Below, one piece after another: positions 33,160-45,105 of a stretch of DNA of 64,000 nucleotides (position 1 is the stretch's first letter; each line of letters opens with the position of its first letter). The notes beneath the pieces are model-generated. The model was not told the DNA's origin and searched no databases. It saw only the letters and a program-made list of their open reading frames with translations. Origin of the DNA: Patiria miniata (taxonomy: Eukaryota; Echinodermata; Asteroidea; Valvatida; Asterinidae); NCBI RefSeq assembly GCF_015706575.1, contig NW_024037063.1:15934927-15998926 (forward strand), given 5' to 3'. The translations under genes and the position numbers were made by a program.

Positions 33160-35037
33160 ATAATTGAACATGGGTCTTATTGCGCGTTGTCAGATTCCAG
33201 TACATGTAGGCCTACTATGATTATCTAAGGTTTACATTTAGGGAATAATAACACACAAGTAAATGATGGCTCATCTTCCTGTTCATTGAGGACTGGTGTG
33301 TATGAAAGTGGTTGATAGTGTGTATGAATGTGCCTGACCAGCATGTGTAAATGTGAGCCTGCTCCTTTATGTTTAGCATTGCCTGAGGTAATTCTTATTT
33401 CATGCGAAGATTGTTTATTTAATTTGGGGAAATAGATCTACATGTAGGCCTACACGTTTATTGTAATTTTATACCTGTATAACACTGACATGTGCGTGCT
33501 TTTTGTAATTTGTATTCTTTGTATTTTTTACCACACTGCCGAATTCTCACACAGTTAGAATTGGCAGCTGGGCTGGCAGGTTGGCAGGAATAAATCGGCA
33601 GTCATTGAGGCAAGGAAGCTAACTATTCTCAAAGCGTCACCTGTTCACTAGGACCTGCGTGCCCGTGTTGCCCTCCCAATCACCCATTTAGCCAGACCCA
33701 GAGCTCTTCACCAGTCAGTTACAACCCACACTAATATTACCTCATCACCCAACCCCACCCCGTCCCGAGGGATCTCTACAAGCGTAGTCGGCAGGATGGT
33801 GGAGTGTGTAGCAGACGTGGAGATCAGATCGTGCCTGAGGGAGCTGGAAACGTAGTGGAGTTGCAGCACAGCTATTGAACTGACTGTAATTATTTTCGGT
33901 TTTAGCCTCTTTGTGCAAATTTGAATCATCAAAGGTCATTTCATACTTTGTTTCCAATATATTATCCCCCAGTTTAGGGTGTTATTTAAAAAAAAAATTA
34001 CAATTACTGACTTTCGCGATATCAAAGGTGTTATTGAATTTGTATCATATTCACCAAAGAGAAGTGGTTTCCTTGTACATGTAACTGCTTTTACTCACGT
34101 AAATTTCACACTTGCTGTTGCAAATTGATAGCGGGTTGACTTGAAAATTGTTTCATATAGTTTGCCCATATTTATACACAGCTTGTGTTTTGAGGTTTCA
34201 TTTTCGTCCAATCGGAGTGTTGACTTTGTATTCACCATCTAAAGTTCCAAGTGCTAAACAGAATTAGCTTGTTGTGCCCACGTATTTGATTTCCATGTAG
34301 TTGTGCATTAAGCTTACAGTGTTACTTGAGCAAGTCAGCATCAAGTAATTTTAAGGCATCTTGGGCACTTCTTGTAACTTTTCTTAACTACAGAGGAGTG
34401 TTGGTACTGTTTTTTGCGATAAAGTTGTTGAATCTACCGGTTGTACGCAGTTTAGCATGTAATTACAAATCTTGTTTTCGGAAAAGTAATTTCCGAGTTG
34501 TGCATTGCCAAATTTTGAATTGATACTTTGGAAGGAACATAATTTGTTTAGATTGGTAATTTCATTCATAGTATTTGATATTGTATCACATGCTTAAATT
34601 CTAGAGTTGGTTGTATTTTGTACATTGATGTAGCTCTGCTCGAGGTTGTGCATTTTTTCCCAAGCATCCATTGTAGTTGAATTTACTGTACAATCTTGTG
34701 GACTTTTTTTGTGGATTGATATTTGTAGTGCCACATTACATACCAAAATGGATGCACACTTGTAATGATGTGTATTTGCCATTGTTGATTTTACACTGAG
34801 GTATCATACTTACCATAGAGTGGTAAGAGCGTTCAAGATTCAGATGTTAGGAATTTAGTGTTGCATTGTGCTACTTTTAGAGGGATTATTGCATTTCAAG
34901 TAGCATCCTTGTAGAAATTGAGAGTTGTTAAATTCTTGTTGCATTGATAAGGTCAAGGTGTGTGGGTGAACCTTGTTAACCCCCCCCCCCCTTGTTTCAG
35001 CATTAAGTTTTAGAAGTACATGTAACTTGTCCTCACT
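33160..35037. other. Non-coding stretch upstream of a gag remnant
   Basis: No LTR pair could be demonstrated. Short frames around 33680-33850 (for example RDLYKRSRQDGGVCSRRGDQ) are reminiscent of retroelement text but unassigned. A C run lies at 34980-34991. Confidence 0.4.
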
Positions 35038-35520
35038 ATGGCTTATGTGAGAGTTCAAGGTGCCAAGTCTGTACAGCGGTTTCCGTTGGAGGAGGAAGGA
35101 GGACTGTTGCACCTTACTGTTCTGCGGTCACAACACCCTACTGCTACTGGCCTACGTACTCTACACCGAGGGAGACGATAAAGTAGTTGTTCCAGCCCAG
35201 GGTGACGTAATTAAGCTGCCACCTGATGGATGGGGAGAGTGTGTATATGCAGTGCTACTTCCAGAGCCAATGGCAAGCACCGCAGAGAGTCCATCGATTC
35301 AAGGTCTTCAGGAGAAACTGACAAAGCTTCTTTCCAGACCCCAAGCACCACTTGTGATGGCACCAGATCGCAAGATCACTGCATTTGATGGCAAGGCGGG
35401 CGAAATCCAAGACTTCCTCACCAACATGAAGAATGCATTCGAGCGCTATTAAATTCCTGAAGACCAGAGGGGCCAGTCTTGCATTTTCACACAGATGAAC
35501 TAATTACTGCTCACCATAGT
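35038..35520 (+). pseudogene. LTR-retrotransposon gag remnant
   Basis: From ATG at 35038 the frame reads MAYVRVQGAKSVQRFPLEEE then stops near 35168. After a frameshift a second frame gives VVVPAQGDVIKLPPDGWGEC, LQEKLTKLLSRPQ, then KITAFDGKAGEIQDFLTNMK and NAFERY before a stop at 35450. The pattern F.G..GE.QDFL...K..FERY is a capsid-like N-terminal block seen in Gypsy/Ty3-type gag proteins. No pol follows. A short frame near 35655-35720 (NFIEKGDASAMYNTILENFR) is open but unassigned. Confidence 0.6.
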
Positions 35521-36255
35521 AATTGAAGACGATCTTTCTGATATGTTCTGGAACTTACCATTCCAGAGCGAACTGTATGAGATGATGTGGTACAGTAACG
35601 TAAGCGTTTTGTAGAAACTACCGGTATGCATTTACGCCCATTATGTGCAATTTCATTGAAAAGGGTGATGCATCTGCTATGTATAACACCATTCTGGAAA
35701 ACTTTAGGTACATTGGCTTAAAATCTATACGCACTGGGATAAATTATTGGGCAGGTGGAGGGAAATGCCAGCATCCCCTGCCCCAAAACTATTGACTGGG
35801 ACATGTCTCCCCCCCCCCCCCCATCCCTCCCCCAGGATCGCCGCCAACAATCTACAGCATATAACCCTGGAGTACTGTTACATACGTGGACAATTGTCAC
35901 TCACAGGTTGTCTACACAAAATTCAAAATTTGGTTTTATTTAATTATTTTAGTACTTACATCACAAATGAGTGTTCTCCACATTCGACAGTTGCGTCTGT
36001 ATGCTGGAGCTTTTCCAAAGCCTGCCTCTCTGTCCCGTAAATGAAGAGCGATGTTGGGTTTGCCACATGTCCATATCAGTTGATCAGACATGATTACCAT
36101 TCAGTTCGTTACCCATCAAGAATGTTACCTATAAAAGAGAGGAATGACAGTTGTATGTGTATCTGGGTTCTGTACTGCATACAGTGTACAAATGTATTCA
36201 TATCTCACACTGAACAACTGTACAGAAAACCGCCCAGGGCATTAGTGAACAAAAC
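35521..36255. other. Non-coding stretch, no gene recognised
   Basis: It contains a C run at about 35809-35822. No exon or transposon terminus was recognised. Confidence 0.4.
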
Positions 36256-37110
36256 TTAGAGCTATGTCTGCTCGATGAACAAAACACAGTCTTTTCCGCA
36301 TTTTAAAAATCGGCCTAAATATATAAAATACTAAAAAAAAATGTCAATGTCAATTTTTTGCATTAGAAGAACATGTAAAAAGTGTTTCAAATTAATAAAA
36401 AAATCAGGTGATGACGTCATCATGACAACACTTCAGATTTTGCATACTATTAATAGTATTTACCTACCCACCAAGTTTCAAAAAGATCGGACTGAGCCTA
36501 ATATGTGATTTAAAAAAAAAAGGCATTTTTGATGACGTCATCATGACGTCACACACTTTTTGTGCACATATGACCTAACATACCCATTACCAAAATAAAC
36601 CTTCAAAAATCGACATAAAATCACATGATGACGTTATCATGACGTCACCTCAATTTTTTACCCATCCCGGTCTACCTACATACCGGTACCAAGTTTCAAC
36701 CCAATCGGACTTACAGTTCTGTAGATATAGGGTCTTAAAGTTTGCACATTTAAGATGACGTCACATGACCCATGATAACGTAATCATGATGTCACTCTTT
36801 GGGACACAAACTCACTATGGGGTCTTTACACAGGTTAGGTTTCAGTAGAATACGAGTTTGTTTAAGGCAAAAAATGCCGCACTGAATAAAACATGAACAA
36901 AGTCTATGGGATTTCGGGTGGAATAAAAAGGAAAAAAACTAGAGCTATGCCTGTTCGATGAAGAGCTAGACACAGGCTTTTCTGCATTTTTAAAATAATA
37001 CGTGTAAAGAAATACTTAATAAAAAATTCTTTGTCAAATTGTTGTATTAGTAGAAAATGTAAAAACGTTGATAAATTAATAAACAAGTCAGGTGTGTTTA
37101 CAAACACAAA
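36256..37110 (+). repeat. CRE-palindrome repeat element, two direct starts
   Basis: The element begins AGAGCTATGTCTGCTCGATG and proceeds through AAACACAGTCTTTTCCGCAT to tandem units carrying GATGACGTCATCATGACGTC (three clear sites near 36411, 36532 and 36627), and AAGTTTCAACCCAATCGGAC with CTGTAGATATAGGGTCT. A second start occurs at about 36941. The same start and order are present at 63285-64000. No protein-coding potential is seen. Confidence 0.8.
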
Positions 37111-37287
37111 TGCCACGCAACCGTGACTAAGAGGGCGCTAGAGTTGTGCAGTTCGCTCTGAATAAGGGCTCTGATTTTTTATATTTTTCACCCCTTCTGC
37201 GATAGTTTTTTGCACTTTTTGAGAACTGCATCTTGCATTTTTTGTCCTTGTCCTCTTGTGGGGGAGGTTTTTGAGCTCATTTCTACC

Positions 37288-38487
37288 ATGTCGGGCTCAA
37301 AATCTTCGATGAATTTTGCTACTGCTACACGGTCTTCAACTCGAAGCTTTTCCAAATCGTCAGCCAACAGAGGGAGTGACGTCATCCAAGATGGAAGTGA
37401 CGTCATCCAAGATGGTTCCTTGGCTGCAGGTGGGTCTACGGAAGATTCGTTTTCGGAACCTTCGTTTACCTCAACTCAGACGGCAAAGAAGAAGCGTGGT
37501 CGACCAAAAAAGAACCAGGTAGCCAATGATAATACAGTTACATCCCAAGACAACAACACCAGTCAAACAGAGGTATGGATTTGTAAAGTTTGTAGCATAG
37601 AATTCATCAATGAAGACGACAAGTTGATGCAGTGTGAAAGATGCGACGGTGCTATGTGCATAAAATGTTTAGGTATGGAACCTGTTGTTTATGATATGCT
37701 GAAAGGCAGAGTAGATTTGCATTGGTACTGTGGTTCTTGTGATAAGTTAGCCATGACAGCAATTAAAGCAGACTGCGAAATTGAAGAAAAGTGTGCTATG
37801 TACATGGCCAAAATCAACTCCAAGATCGATGATATGCAGATAAATATTGATAAGAAAGCTGACAAAGCAACCGTGGATGATTTAAGTGTGGAGGTGGCTA
37901 CCACAAAGAAGCTACTTGAAGGAGCTAACAGTGATATTGCTAAGCTAGCTAGTAGAGTTGAACTAATGCAAAACGAACCTGATGAAATTGAGAAACGTAA
38001 GAAGAACATAATTATTAGAGGGTTACCTGAGCATGATGCACCTATCGTAAAAGATGACCAGATAAGTGATAATGTTTCTACTTCAGATCTAGCAATGAGT
38101 GATATGGATGCTTGCAATGAACTATTGCATAGCATAGGGGTAAATGATGTGACACCTAAGGCTGTTCGCAGATTAGGAAGGAAAAATCAAGATGGCAAAC
38201 CTAGACCTATCAAGGTTATTCTTTCAAGTGAGGAAGAAAAGTCTCGTGTTAATAAGAGAGGTCCCAAAGTGAGACATGCAGATCTTGATGAGGTTTCCTT
38301 TGATCCTACCAAGATATTTGTTTGTCCTGATATGACAATCCTGCAGAGGGAAGAGGACATTAGGCTGCGGGGTGAACTACGGAAGAAGAGAGAAGATGAC
38401 CCAAACTGGATCATAAAAGGAAAAAAGTTGGTGCGAAGGACTCCTCAACCCATGCCCCCAGAGGGGGCAAGCGGGAAAGAGCTGTAA
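37288..38487 (+). CDS. LINE ORF1 protein: PHD finger, coiled coil, RRM-like
   Basis: The frame is intact, 399 residues from the ATG at 37288; an upstream in-frame ATG at 37210 is possible. An N-terminal basic AT-hook-like KKKRGRPKK lies near residue 70. A PHD-type zinc finger follows at about residues 93-152, with WICKVC, CERCDGAMCIKCL and WYCGSC supplying the Cys ligands. A coiled-coil-like segment (about 160-230) leads to NIIIRGLPEHD, the start of an RRM-like domain, and a basic C-terminal domain ending near RRTPQPMPPEG. It would bind the element's RNA. A 21-bp direct repeat gives a doubled GSDVIQD near residue 30. Confidence 0.85.
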   Translation: MSGSKSSMNFATATRSSTRSFSKSSANRGSDVIQDGSDVIQDGSLAAGGSTEDSFSEPSFTSTQTAKKKRGRPKKNQVANDNTVTSQDNNTSQTEVWICKVCSIEFINEDDKLMQCERCDGAMCIKCLGMEPVVYDMLKGRVDLHWYCGSCDKLAMTAIKADCEIEEKCAMYMAKINSKIDDMQINIDKKADKATVDDLSVEVATTKKLLEGANSDIAKLASRVELMQNEPDEIEKRKKNIIIRGLPEHDAPIVKDDQISDNVSTSDLAMSDMDACNELLHSIGVNDVTPKAVRRLGRKNQDGKPRPIKVILSSEEEKSRVNKRGPKVRHADLDEVSFDPTKIFVCPDMTILQREEDIRLRGELRKKREDDPNWIIKGKKLVRRTPQPMPPEGASGKEL

Positions 38488-38689
38488 ATCACCAACCAAA
38501 GAATAATGTACAGCACCACAGCACCAACAGCACCTATCGCACATCGCACGTACACAAGGGTAAAGAGTTTAACCCTATTAAGATTGTTCATCTGAATGCC
38601 TTTAGCATTAAGAACAAATATGTGGAACTTAATGACTACTTGTATGAGAATAATGTGGATATTTGCGCCATCACAGAGACATGGCTAAT

Positions 38690-40974
38690 AATAATAATAA
38701 TACAATAATAATAATAATAATAATAATAAGACAGTCTTATATAGCGCAAAACATAACCGAGGGAAATCTCAATGCGCTTAACAAAGCAAACATAGGTAAG
38801 CAAAAATTACAGTGAATGAGAGTAGGCCAATTGAAACAGATGGGATTTGAGGTTAGATTTGAAGTTGTCTATGGTTGGAGCTGTTCGAAGTGGGGATGGA
38901 AGGGCATTCCACAACTTGGGAGAGACGTGTGAGAATGCCTTTGAGCCGTATGATTTGGTCCTTGGTATAGTTGTTGTGAGGAATCCCTGGGAAGATGAAC
39001 GGAGAGATCTGGGAGGATGGTGTGGTTGTAGCAGCTCAGTAATGTAGCATGGAGCAGTTCCGTTTAGGGCCTTGAAAGTAAGCAGAAGGGTTTTGTAGCG
39101 AATGCGCTGCCGGATGGGCAGCCAGTGGAGGGATTTGAGGGTTGGAGTGATGTGGTTGCATTTCTTGGAAAGGGATACCAGACGGGCAGCTGAGTTTTGG
39201 ATGCGTTGGAGTTTGTCAATTTCTTTGTCTGGGAGGCCAGTAAGTAGGCAGTTGCAGTTGTCCAGGAGAGATGTAACTAAGGCGTGGACCAGGATTTCGG
39301 TGGAGCGTTTATCGAGAGATCTGCGAATTTTGCCAATTCGCTTCAAAGCAAAGGATGCCTTTCGACATACAGCGTTGACCTGTGGACGCATAGTAAGGTG
39401 GCAGTCGAAAATAACACCTAGATCGCGGACTGATTCGGAGGGTGTAGCTTGGAAGTCGCCAGCAGTCAGATGGGGGATTTTTATGCTTCCTCTGGCATGA
39501 GATGAGGACAGATGGAGGACTTCCATTTTACCATCATTTAAGACTAGGTAGTTAGTCGACATCCATGCTCTGATGTCGCAGAGGCACTTCTCAATCTGTT
39601 GTGTTGCAAGATTTCTGTCTGAGGGTTTTACAGATATGTAGAGTTGTGTGTCGTCGGCATACATTGCATGGGAGAGACCGTGCAACTCGAGGATGTCTTG
39701 AATTGGGGTTGTGTAACACACAAATAACAGGGGCCCGAGTGCGGATCCCTGTGGTACTCCCCATTTCAGGCTCACAGGATCGGAGCGCTCCTCTCCAATG
39801 ATCACTGATTGTTGTCTTCCTGATAGATACGAGGCCACCCAATCCAGAACGCAGCCTTCTAATCCAAATCTGTGATTCAGACGGGTGAGCAGAATTGAGT
39901 GATCCACGGTGTCGAAGGCTGCCGTAAGGTCTAGGAGTACAAGAATTGCCTCGTCTTTCGAATCAAGACTTAGCAAGAGATCGTTATACACTCGAACCAG
40001 AGCTGTTTCAACACTGTAACGCCGTCTGTAGGCGGACTGGAATGTGGCAAGCAGTGAGTGTTTAGTGAGGTGTGAGGTAAGTTGCTGGATGACGGCTCGC
40101 TCAATCACCTTTCCGATGAATGGTAGGTTGAAGATGGGCCTGAAATTCTGTAAGATGTCTGGGTTAAGAGATGGTTTCTTGAGTACGGGAGTGATGAGTG
40201 CTGACTTTAGGGCTGCCGGGAACACACCAGATTGAAGAGATTGGTTTGTGATATCAACAATCGCTGGTAGAAGTGTATCAGTGCATCTGCTTATGACATT
40301 AGCTGGAGCAGGGTCGAGGGAACAAGTCTTGATCTTTGTCGATTTGATGATCTTTAAGACCTCTGCTTCCGATACCGAATGGAATTTAGCTAAGGAATGT
40401 TGTGTTGGCACTGAGTGAATCTGTAACTGCTGTGGTGCGGCAGCCATGTCGAGTGCCAATCGAAGTCCATGAACTTTTTCTTCAAAGAAGCAGATGAACT
40501 TTTGTGCTAGTTCTTTCTTTGAGTTGTGGAGGGGTAGGACCTGAGGAAGTTGTTCTGATGTCAAGCTCCGAACAATCCGGAAGAGGTCACTCTGGCTGCT
40601 ATTTGTTATCTTCTGTCGTTGGTATCGTGTCTTTGCGGCTTTCAGGGCAGTATAGTACTCCGAGAGGGACTGATGCATTGCTAATTGGTCAACAGCTAAG
40701 TTGGACTTCATCCATTTCCTCTCTTTTGAGCGCTTCTTGCGTTTCAGCACTCGCAGGGAATCGTCGTACCAAGGGGCATGTGGACGTAGCTGAACCTCAG
40801 TTGACCTAACCGGGGCGTGGTGGTCAAGGGTGGTCTTAAGTGTGTGGTTGAACAGGTTGACTTTGGAGTCAAGAGCCAGGCTATCCGTTTGATTTACTCT
40901 AGCGAATGAGTTTTCAATGTCGGACTTGAAACTTGTAATATCGATGCCCCGGAGGTTGCGGAAACGGACTTTGG
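38690..40974 (-). mobile_element. CR1/L2-type LINE, 5'-truncated, inserted in reverse
   Basis: On the minus strand the insert begins at about 40974 with AACCAAAGTCCGTTTCCGCA and ends in a GCGCTATATAAGACTGTC phrase plus a (TTA)n tail (38690-38730). The 3' end with GCGC-TATATAA followed by a trinucleotide tail is typical of CR1/L2-group LINEs. It lacks the endonuclease, so it was truncated on arrival. A single uninterrupted frame of about 720 residues remains, suggesting a young insertion. No clear target-site duplication was identified. Confidence 0.88.
38807..40974 (-). CDS. CR1/L2 reverse transcriptase, uninterrupted, no endonuclease
   Basis: The frame opens in the interrupted host LINE (first ATG 40984) and runs about 720 residues. 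It has a linker (WYDDSLRVLKRKKRSKERKW), then reverse transcriptase motifs: ALITPVLKKPSLNPDILQNF, LLDLTAAFDTVDHSILLTRL (catalytic D), GVPQGSALGPLLF, and MYADDTQLYISV with the YADD box. The thumb region has LGVIFDCHLTM. The C-terminal CR1-type block is HWLPIRQRIRYKTLLLTFKA and PKLWNALPSPLRTAPTIDNF. All key polymerase residues are present. Without its own promoter and endonuclease it is probably inactive. Confidence 0.9.
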
Positions 40975-42082
40975 TTAGCAGCAATGAATTTTGTCCTGAT
41001 GATTATATTTGTTTTCGAAAGGATCGAGATTTGAAATTTTATGAGGAAGGTATCTACTCATTAACAGACCGTGGTGGATCTTTGCTGTTAGTTAAGAGAA
41101 ATTTATCTCAACCCGACACTATATGTCAAAGGAGACATGGATGCGGAAGTAGTGTGGTGCAAAATTTATCCAAATCCCAAAGTTGAAGTCTTGTGTGGAG
41201 TTGTTAACAGACCTGAAAGAGGAGGTGAACCAAACTTGGACAAAATATGTGAGTCCAGTAGTTCCATAGACACTGATAATGTGATCCTTCTTGGAGATTT
41301 CAACTTCAGGGAGATAGACTGGGACACAAATGAAGGCCATTCTGCTTTATCAAAGAAGTTTCTGTCATGCATAGAAGAAAATATGCTTTATCAACTAGTC
41401 AAAGAGCCTACTAGAGGACTGAATATACTCGATTTGCTGCTGACAGGTAATCCCAATATTGTTCAGTCTGTAACTGTCAACGAGAAACTCGGCAGAAGTG
41501 ATCATCACAGTGTGATGGCAGAACTACGTATTCCTGTTCCTCGTATTGCAGTTGCTGAGCGGAAGATCTACTTGTACTCCAAGGGAGACTATGAATCCTT
41601 CTCTGAGGCAGTCAAAGCAACCGATTGGAATATGGAATTTTCAAGAAAAAATGTTGAAGACAGTTGGGCTATTATGAAAGCAACGTCAGTCTGGTCAACG
41701 TCATAAGCCACCATGGAACAATTATAATTCTGTCAAGAAGGCCAAGCAGAACAAGAGAGCCGCCAAAGTGAAAGCTAGGACATCTGACCTCAATGTACAT
41801 CATCTTCAGTTTGACCAAGCAAAGAAAGATGTGGAGAAGGCCCTGTATAAAGCCAAGCTAGACTACGAATCTGCACTTGTAAGCCAGATTAAAACTGAGC
41901 CTAAGAAGTTTTACAATTATGCTCGGCACTTTACCAGGTCATCCTCAACCGTTGAAGTCTTGGAGCAGGAGGGTAGAAAAGTAACGGAAGATAGTGAAAA
42001 AGCAGAGATCCTTAATGAGTTCTTCGCAAGTGTGCTGATAGTTGAACCAGACGACGATCACGTAAATTTTCCCCTCCACGAC

Positions 42083-43983
42083 TGTAGTATCCTTACATGA
42101 TAGCTATATGTATAGGCACCTAGTGCTCTGAAACCACACACCCAAACCCAGACATTACCTCATCCACATTGGAATGCATGAACCCCAACTTACTAAATGA
42201 ATAATGAATAAGGCCCAACTTGGATCAGATTGCACCCTAGAACAATGTAGCCCTTTGATAATGTCGTATAATCCTCGCAGCGGATTTAGTTTAGCATTCG
42301 TTAGAACGCAGGGTTCGAGATCAAGATACAACAACTAACGGAAAACGACACAGTTCTGCGATGTCTCTCTGATGAACTTTTATTCGATGAACCTAGAGTC
42401 TAACGGACTCTACAGACGGTTAATGGACGGTCCTTGACGGAATTTACAACCGGTCCATGACAGACGGTCTTCAACGGACCCCTGTACATTAAGAAATAAT
42501 TCAAAACATGGGTTTAAAATACTACTACTACAGTCATTGTACAATAGACAACAACACACAGTTCAAAGGTCATAGTACTGGTAACCAAAACACTATAAAC
42601 AGTACATCAGCTGGTGCTCAATAGATGGAATGTGACAGGTTACATAACACTGTTTGGGCTAGACAGAGATTTGTCCTTGTCCTCAATTCAAGGCGTTTAA
42701 AGTACCAGGAGCAAAACATTGACTGTACCGTAAGATCAGAATAACATAGTGCATTAGCTACAGCACAACTTAGAAAACAGAATCAAATAAATACACTGTC
42801 TTGACCTATCAATTGGAATTGAGTAAACATTGTTTCCAAAAATACAGTACTCAATATCTGGGATTTGATTGTGGATCAAGAACACAACGAATCAAGAGCT
42901 AACCTGGATAAAGTTAAAGAACAGCCTGTACAGCTACATGTACATCACTTCAACTCCAGTTGTGCAGCTGGAAGCTATATACAAAAGAATGACATAATGC
43001 TTGAACAAATGGTTCCACAATATTATCAATGATACACTAATTAAGATACATGTTCAATTCATATTATCAATTTAAGTTGACTGCCGGACCTATTATTGTA
43101 AATTTCTAAGTTCAAGCATGGTTCGAGTCAATAAAAGTGCAACAATTATTCACACAATAATGGCTCAAGCTGCAGATAACTTCATGCACAGAAATGCAAA
43201 CAAATGATTAAAACCATGAACCACCAAATATAAGAATGAACTTCAATCAACATCACAACTACAGAACACAAATAGCTCTCAACTAGAAACTAAGTCTCGA
43301 AATTACAACTCAAAATAACAAGACAAGAACTCACCCCTCTATGGCTACGACATTGGCTTGGCTTCAGTGGCCTGCTGGATGTGGGTGCAGACTGGTCTTT
43401 TGGCCCTGATGCGGGACCTTAAATACCCACTTTAGTTGGGTGATGGACACTTCGATCCATTTGCCGATTGGCTACATATTAAATTGAATACTCCTTCCTT
43501 CTTAATTAATTTGAATCTAAACTTTTTGATCCGCTAGTGTTTCAGGGAGTCCTGGGTGAATCTGCTGATCAGCAAGATTTCTTCCAGGTCCCAACAACTT
43601 CCAAACCTTAATTGATTTGTCTCCACAGCTAGTGAAAGTGACATTCTTGCTACCAAAAATAGCTAGACATGGGCATGGGAAAATCTCTCTAAAACAAAGG
43701 GTTTGGTTAGACCCAAGAATGAGACAGTGATCTGGCAGGAGGCCATACCAATTACCAGCCCATTTTGGTGGTGAAAAGCTTCATGAGTTCATGTATCCTT
43801 GAGGATAGAAAACAACATAAAGAAGCCAAACACATGTAACATGTATAACACATATTTTCATTTCCCGACAATAAGCATAGAACATCATGTGATGTACTGA
43901 GATGTATTGAGCCACAATAAACCAAGCAAGCATCGAAGCAACAACTATTATCCGTGTGCTAGTGACAAGCTCACTACATTACA
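42083..43983 (+). repeat. 5' LTR, interrupted
   Basis: The segments 42083-42261 (179 bp) and 43875-43983 (109 bp) together make 288 bp, exactly the length of the 3' LTR. They are separated by the insert 42262-43870 and its duplicated ATAA. Confidence 0.92.
42262..43870. mobile_element. Candidate 1.6-kb solo LTR inside the 5' LTR
   Basis: The insert has the termini TGTCG and CGACA (TG...CA) and is flanked by a 4-bp duplication ATAA (42258-42261 and 43871-43874). The intact 3' LTR provides the empty site. There is no open frame of note; an AATAAA lies near 43131. TG/CA ends and 4-bp duplication fit a solo LTR of a long-LTR family. A DNA transposon with 5-bp inverted ends is the alternative. 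Confidence 0.7.
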
Positions 43984-43984
43984 T

Positions 43985-43997
43985 TGGCGACGAGGAT
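43985..43997 (+). promoter_or_regulatory. Primer-binding site, tRNA-Ser(GCU)
   Basis: TGGCGACGAGGAT starts one base after the 5' LTR. It is complementary to the 3' end of animal tRNA-Ser(GCU) including CCA, a primer known for Mag-type Ty3/Gypsy elements. Confidence 0.8.
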
Positions 43998-45091
43998 ATG
44001 GGATCAAAATCAGGAGGATATCAACCTATCAAAGATGGTCACAAAGCTGCACCAGACCACCTCTAGCCACAGGCACTATCTTCACCTTGCCATGAGCATT
44101 CTCAGCATCGCGGATCACAGCATCCAAAAATGCCTACAACGAGATCCAGTCAAGGAAAGCAGACCAGCACAGACGTGGCAGATCAGCACAGACGGGCACC
44201 AAACATGTCCAACGCCATCATCAGCAACAACCCACCAAGCTATCCGGATAGCAACTCCGAAGACGAATACGTGTTCTAAATCGAACATGATTCAGCCAAC
44301 CACAAGAGTGTTATCAACAACACCGGCAAGAACAACAAGCGTGTTACCAACAACACCAAAGAACAAGCAAGCGTGTTAACAACGACACCAAAGAACAAAC
44401 AAGCGTGTTAAAAACAACACCGAAGAACAAGCGAGCGTGTTAACAACGACACCATGCCAAAGAACAAACGAGCGTGTTAATCACAACACCAAGAAACGAG
44501 CGTCAAGTCTGACCAACTACAAACGAATGATAGCGTCAACTCTGACCACCAAACAAACGAACTTCACTCTGAACGACAAGCGTCAACTCTGAAGCTTCAA
44601 CTCTGATCACCAACAAGCGTCAACTCCGACCGGCATGACCAGTCATGGACGAAAAAACGTCAACTATGGCCTGGCAAAGTGGGCCAACAATAATATCTGC
44701 ATCCATAATGGAAAGAGAGTGCAGCACAACTAGAACACCGCAACAACTCTTTGGAGCCAACTGAACTGAACTTTGAACACCGATCATCGGAACAACTGAA
44801 CTGAACTGTATATACTGCAATGAATCTCTTTAAGCCTACCCTGTACAATGACCGTCGTACAATGATCATACTTTCATACTATAAACCAGACTAACTTGAT
44901 CTACTGCTTCATCATGTTCATGAACTTTGAACATCGAACACTGAACATTTCTCTACCAATTAACTGTATAAAATTAGATTTAGATTTACATTGATCAACT
45001 GTATTTCAAAAATTAGATCTAGATTGAAGTCACCATTATATTATTCATTGCTAGAAGATCTCACTCGCTGTATATTAGCCAGTTCCATTCT

Positions 45092-45105
45092 AAGGTGAGG
45101 AGGGA
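45092..45105 (+). promoter_or_regulatory. Polypurine tract
   Basis: AAGGTGAGGAGGGA immediately precedes the 3' LTR and would prime plus-strand DNA synthesis. Confidence 0.7.

Larger units (their letters stand above)
38560..42082 (+). pseudogene. LINE ORF2, endonuclease and linker part
   Basis: The first piece (38575-38690) reads KIVHLNAFSIKNKYVELNDY and VDICAITETWL. This is the endonuclease start, with the N and E-T-W residues. After the reversed element it resumes near 40975 with SSNEFCPDDYICFRKDRD, then on to about 41706 with LLGDFNFREIDWDTNE and SDHHSVMAEL, which carry the catalytic D and H of AP-like endonucleases. Frameshifts near 41130 and 41695 break the frame. The linker at 41768-42100 includes KAKLDYESALVSQIKTEPKK and is cut by the LTR element. 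Confidence 0.85.

Noticed and set aside
35718..36040. Proline-rich frames near the C tract
   Set aside because: They stem from the homopolymer run and are open on both strands.
44300..44480. CRISPR-like repetition of AGCGTGTTAACAACRACACC words
   Set aside because: Repeats of 40-45 bp without unique spacers, inside an LTR element in a eukaryotic genome.
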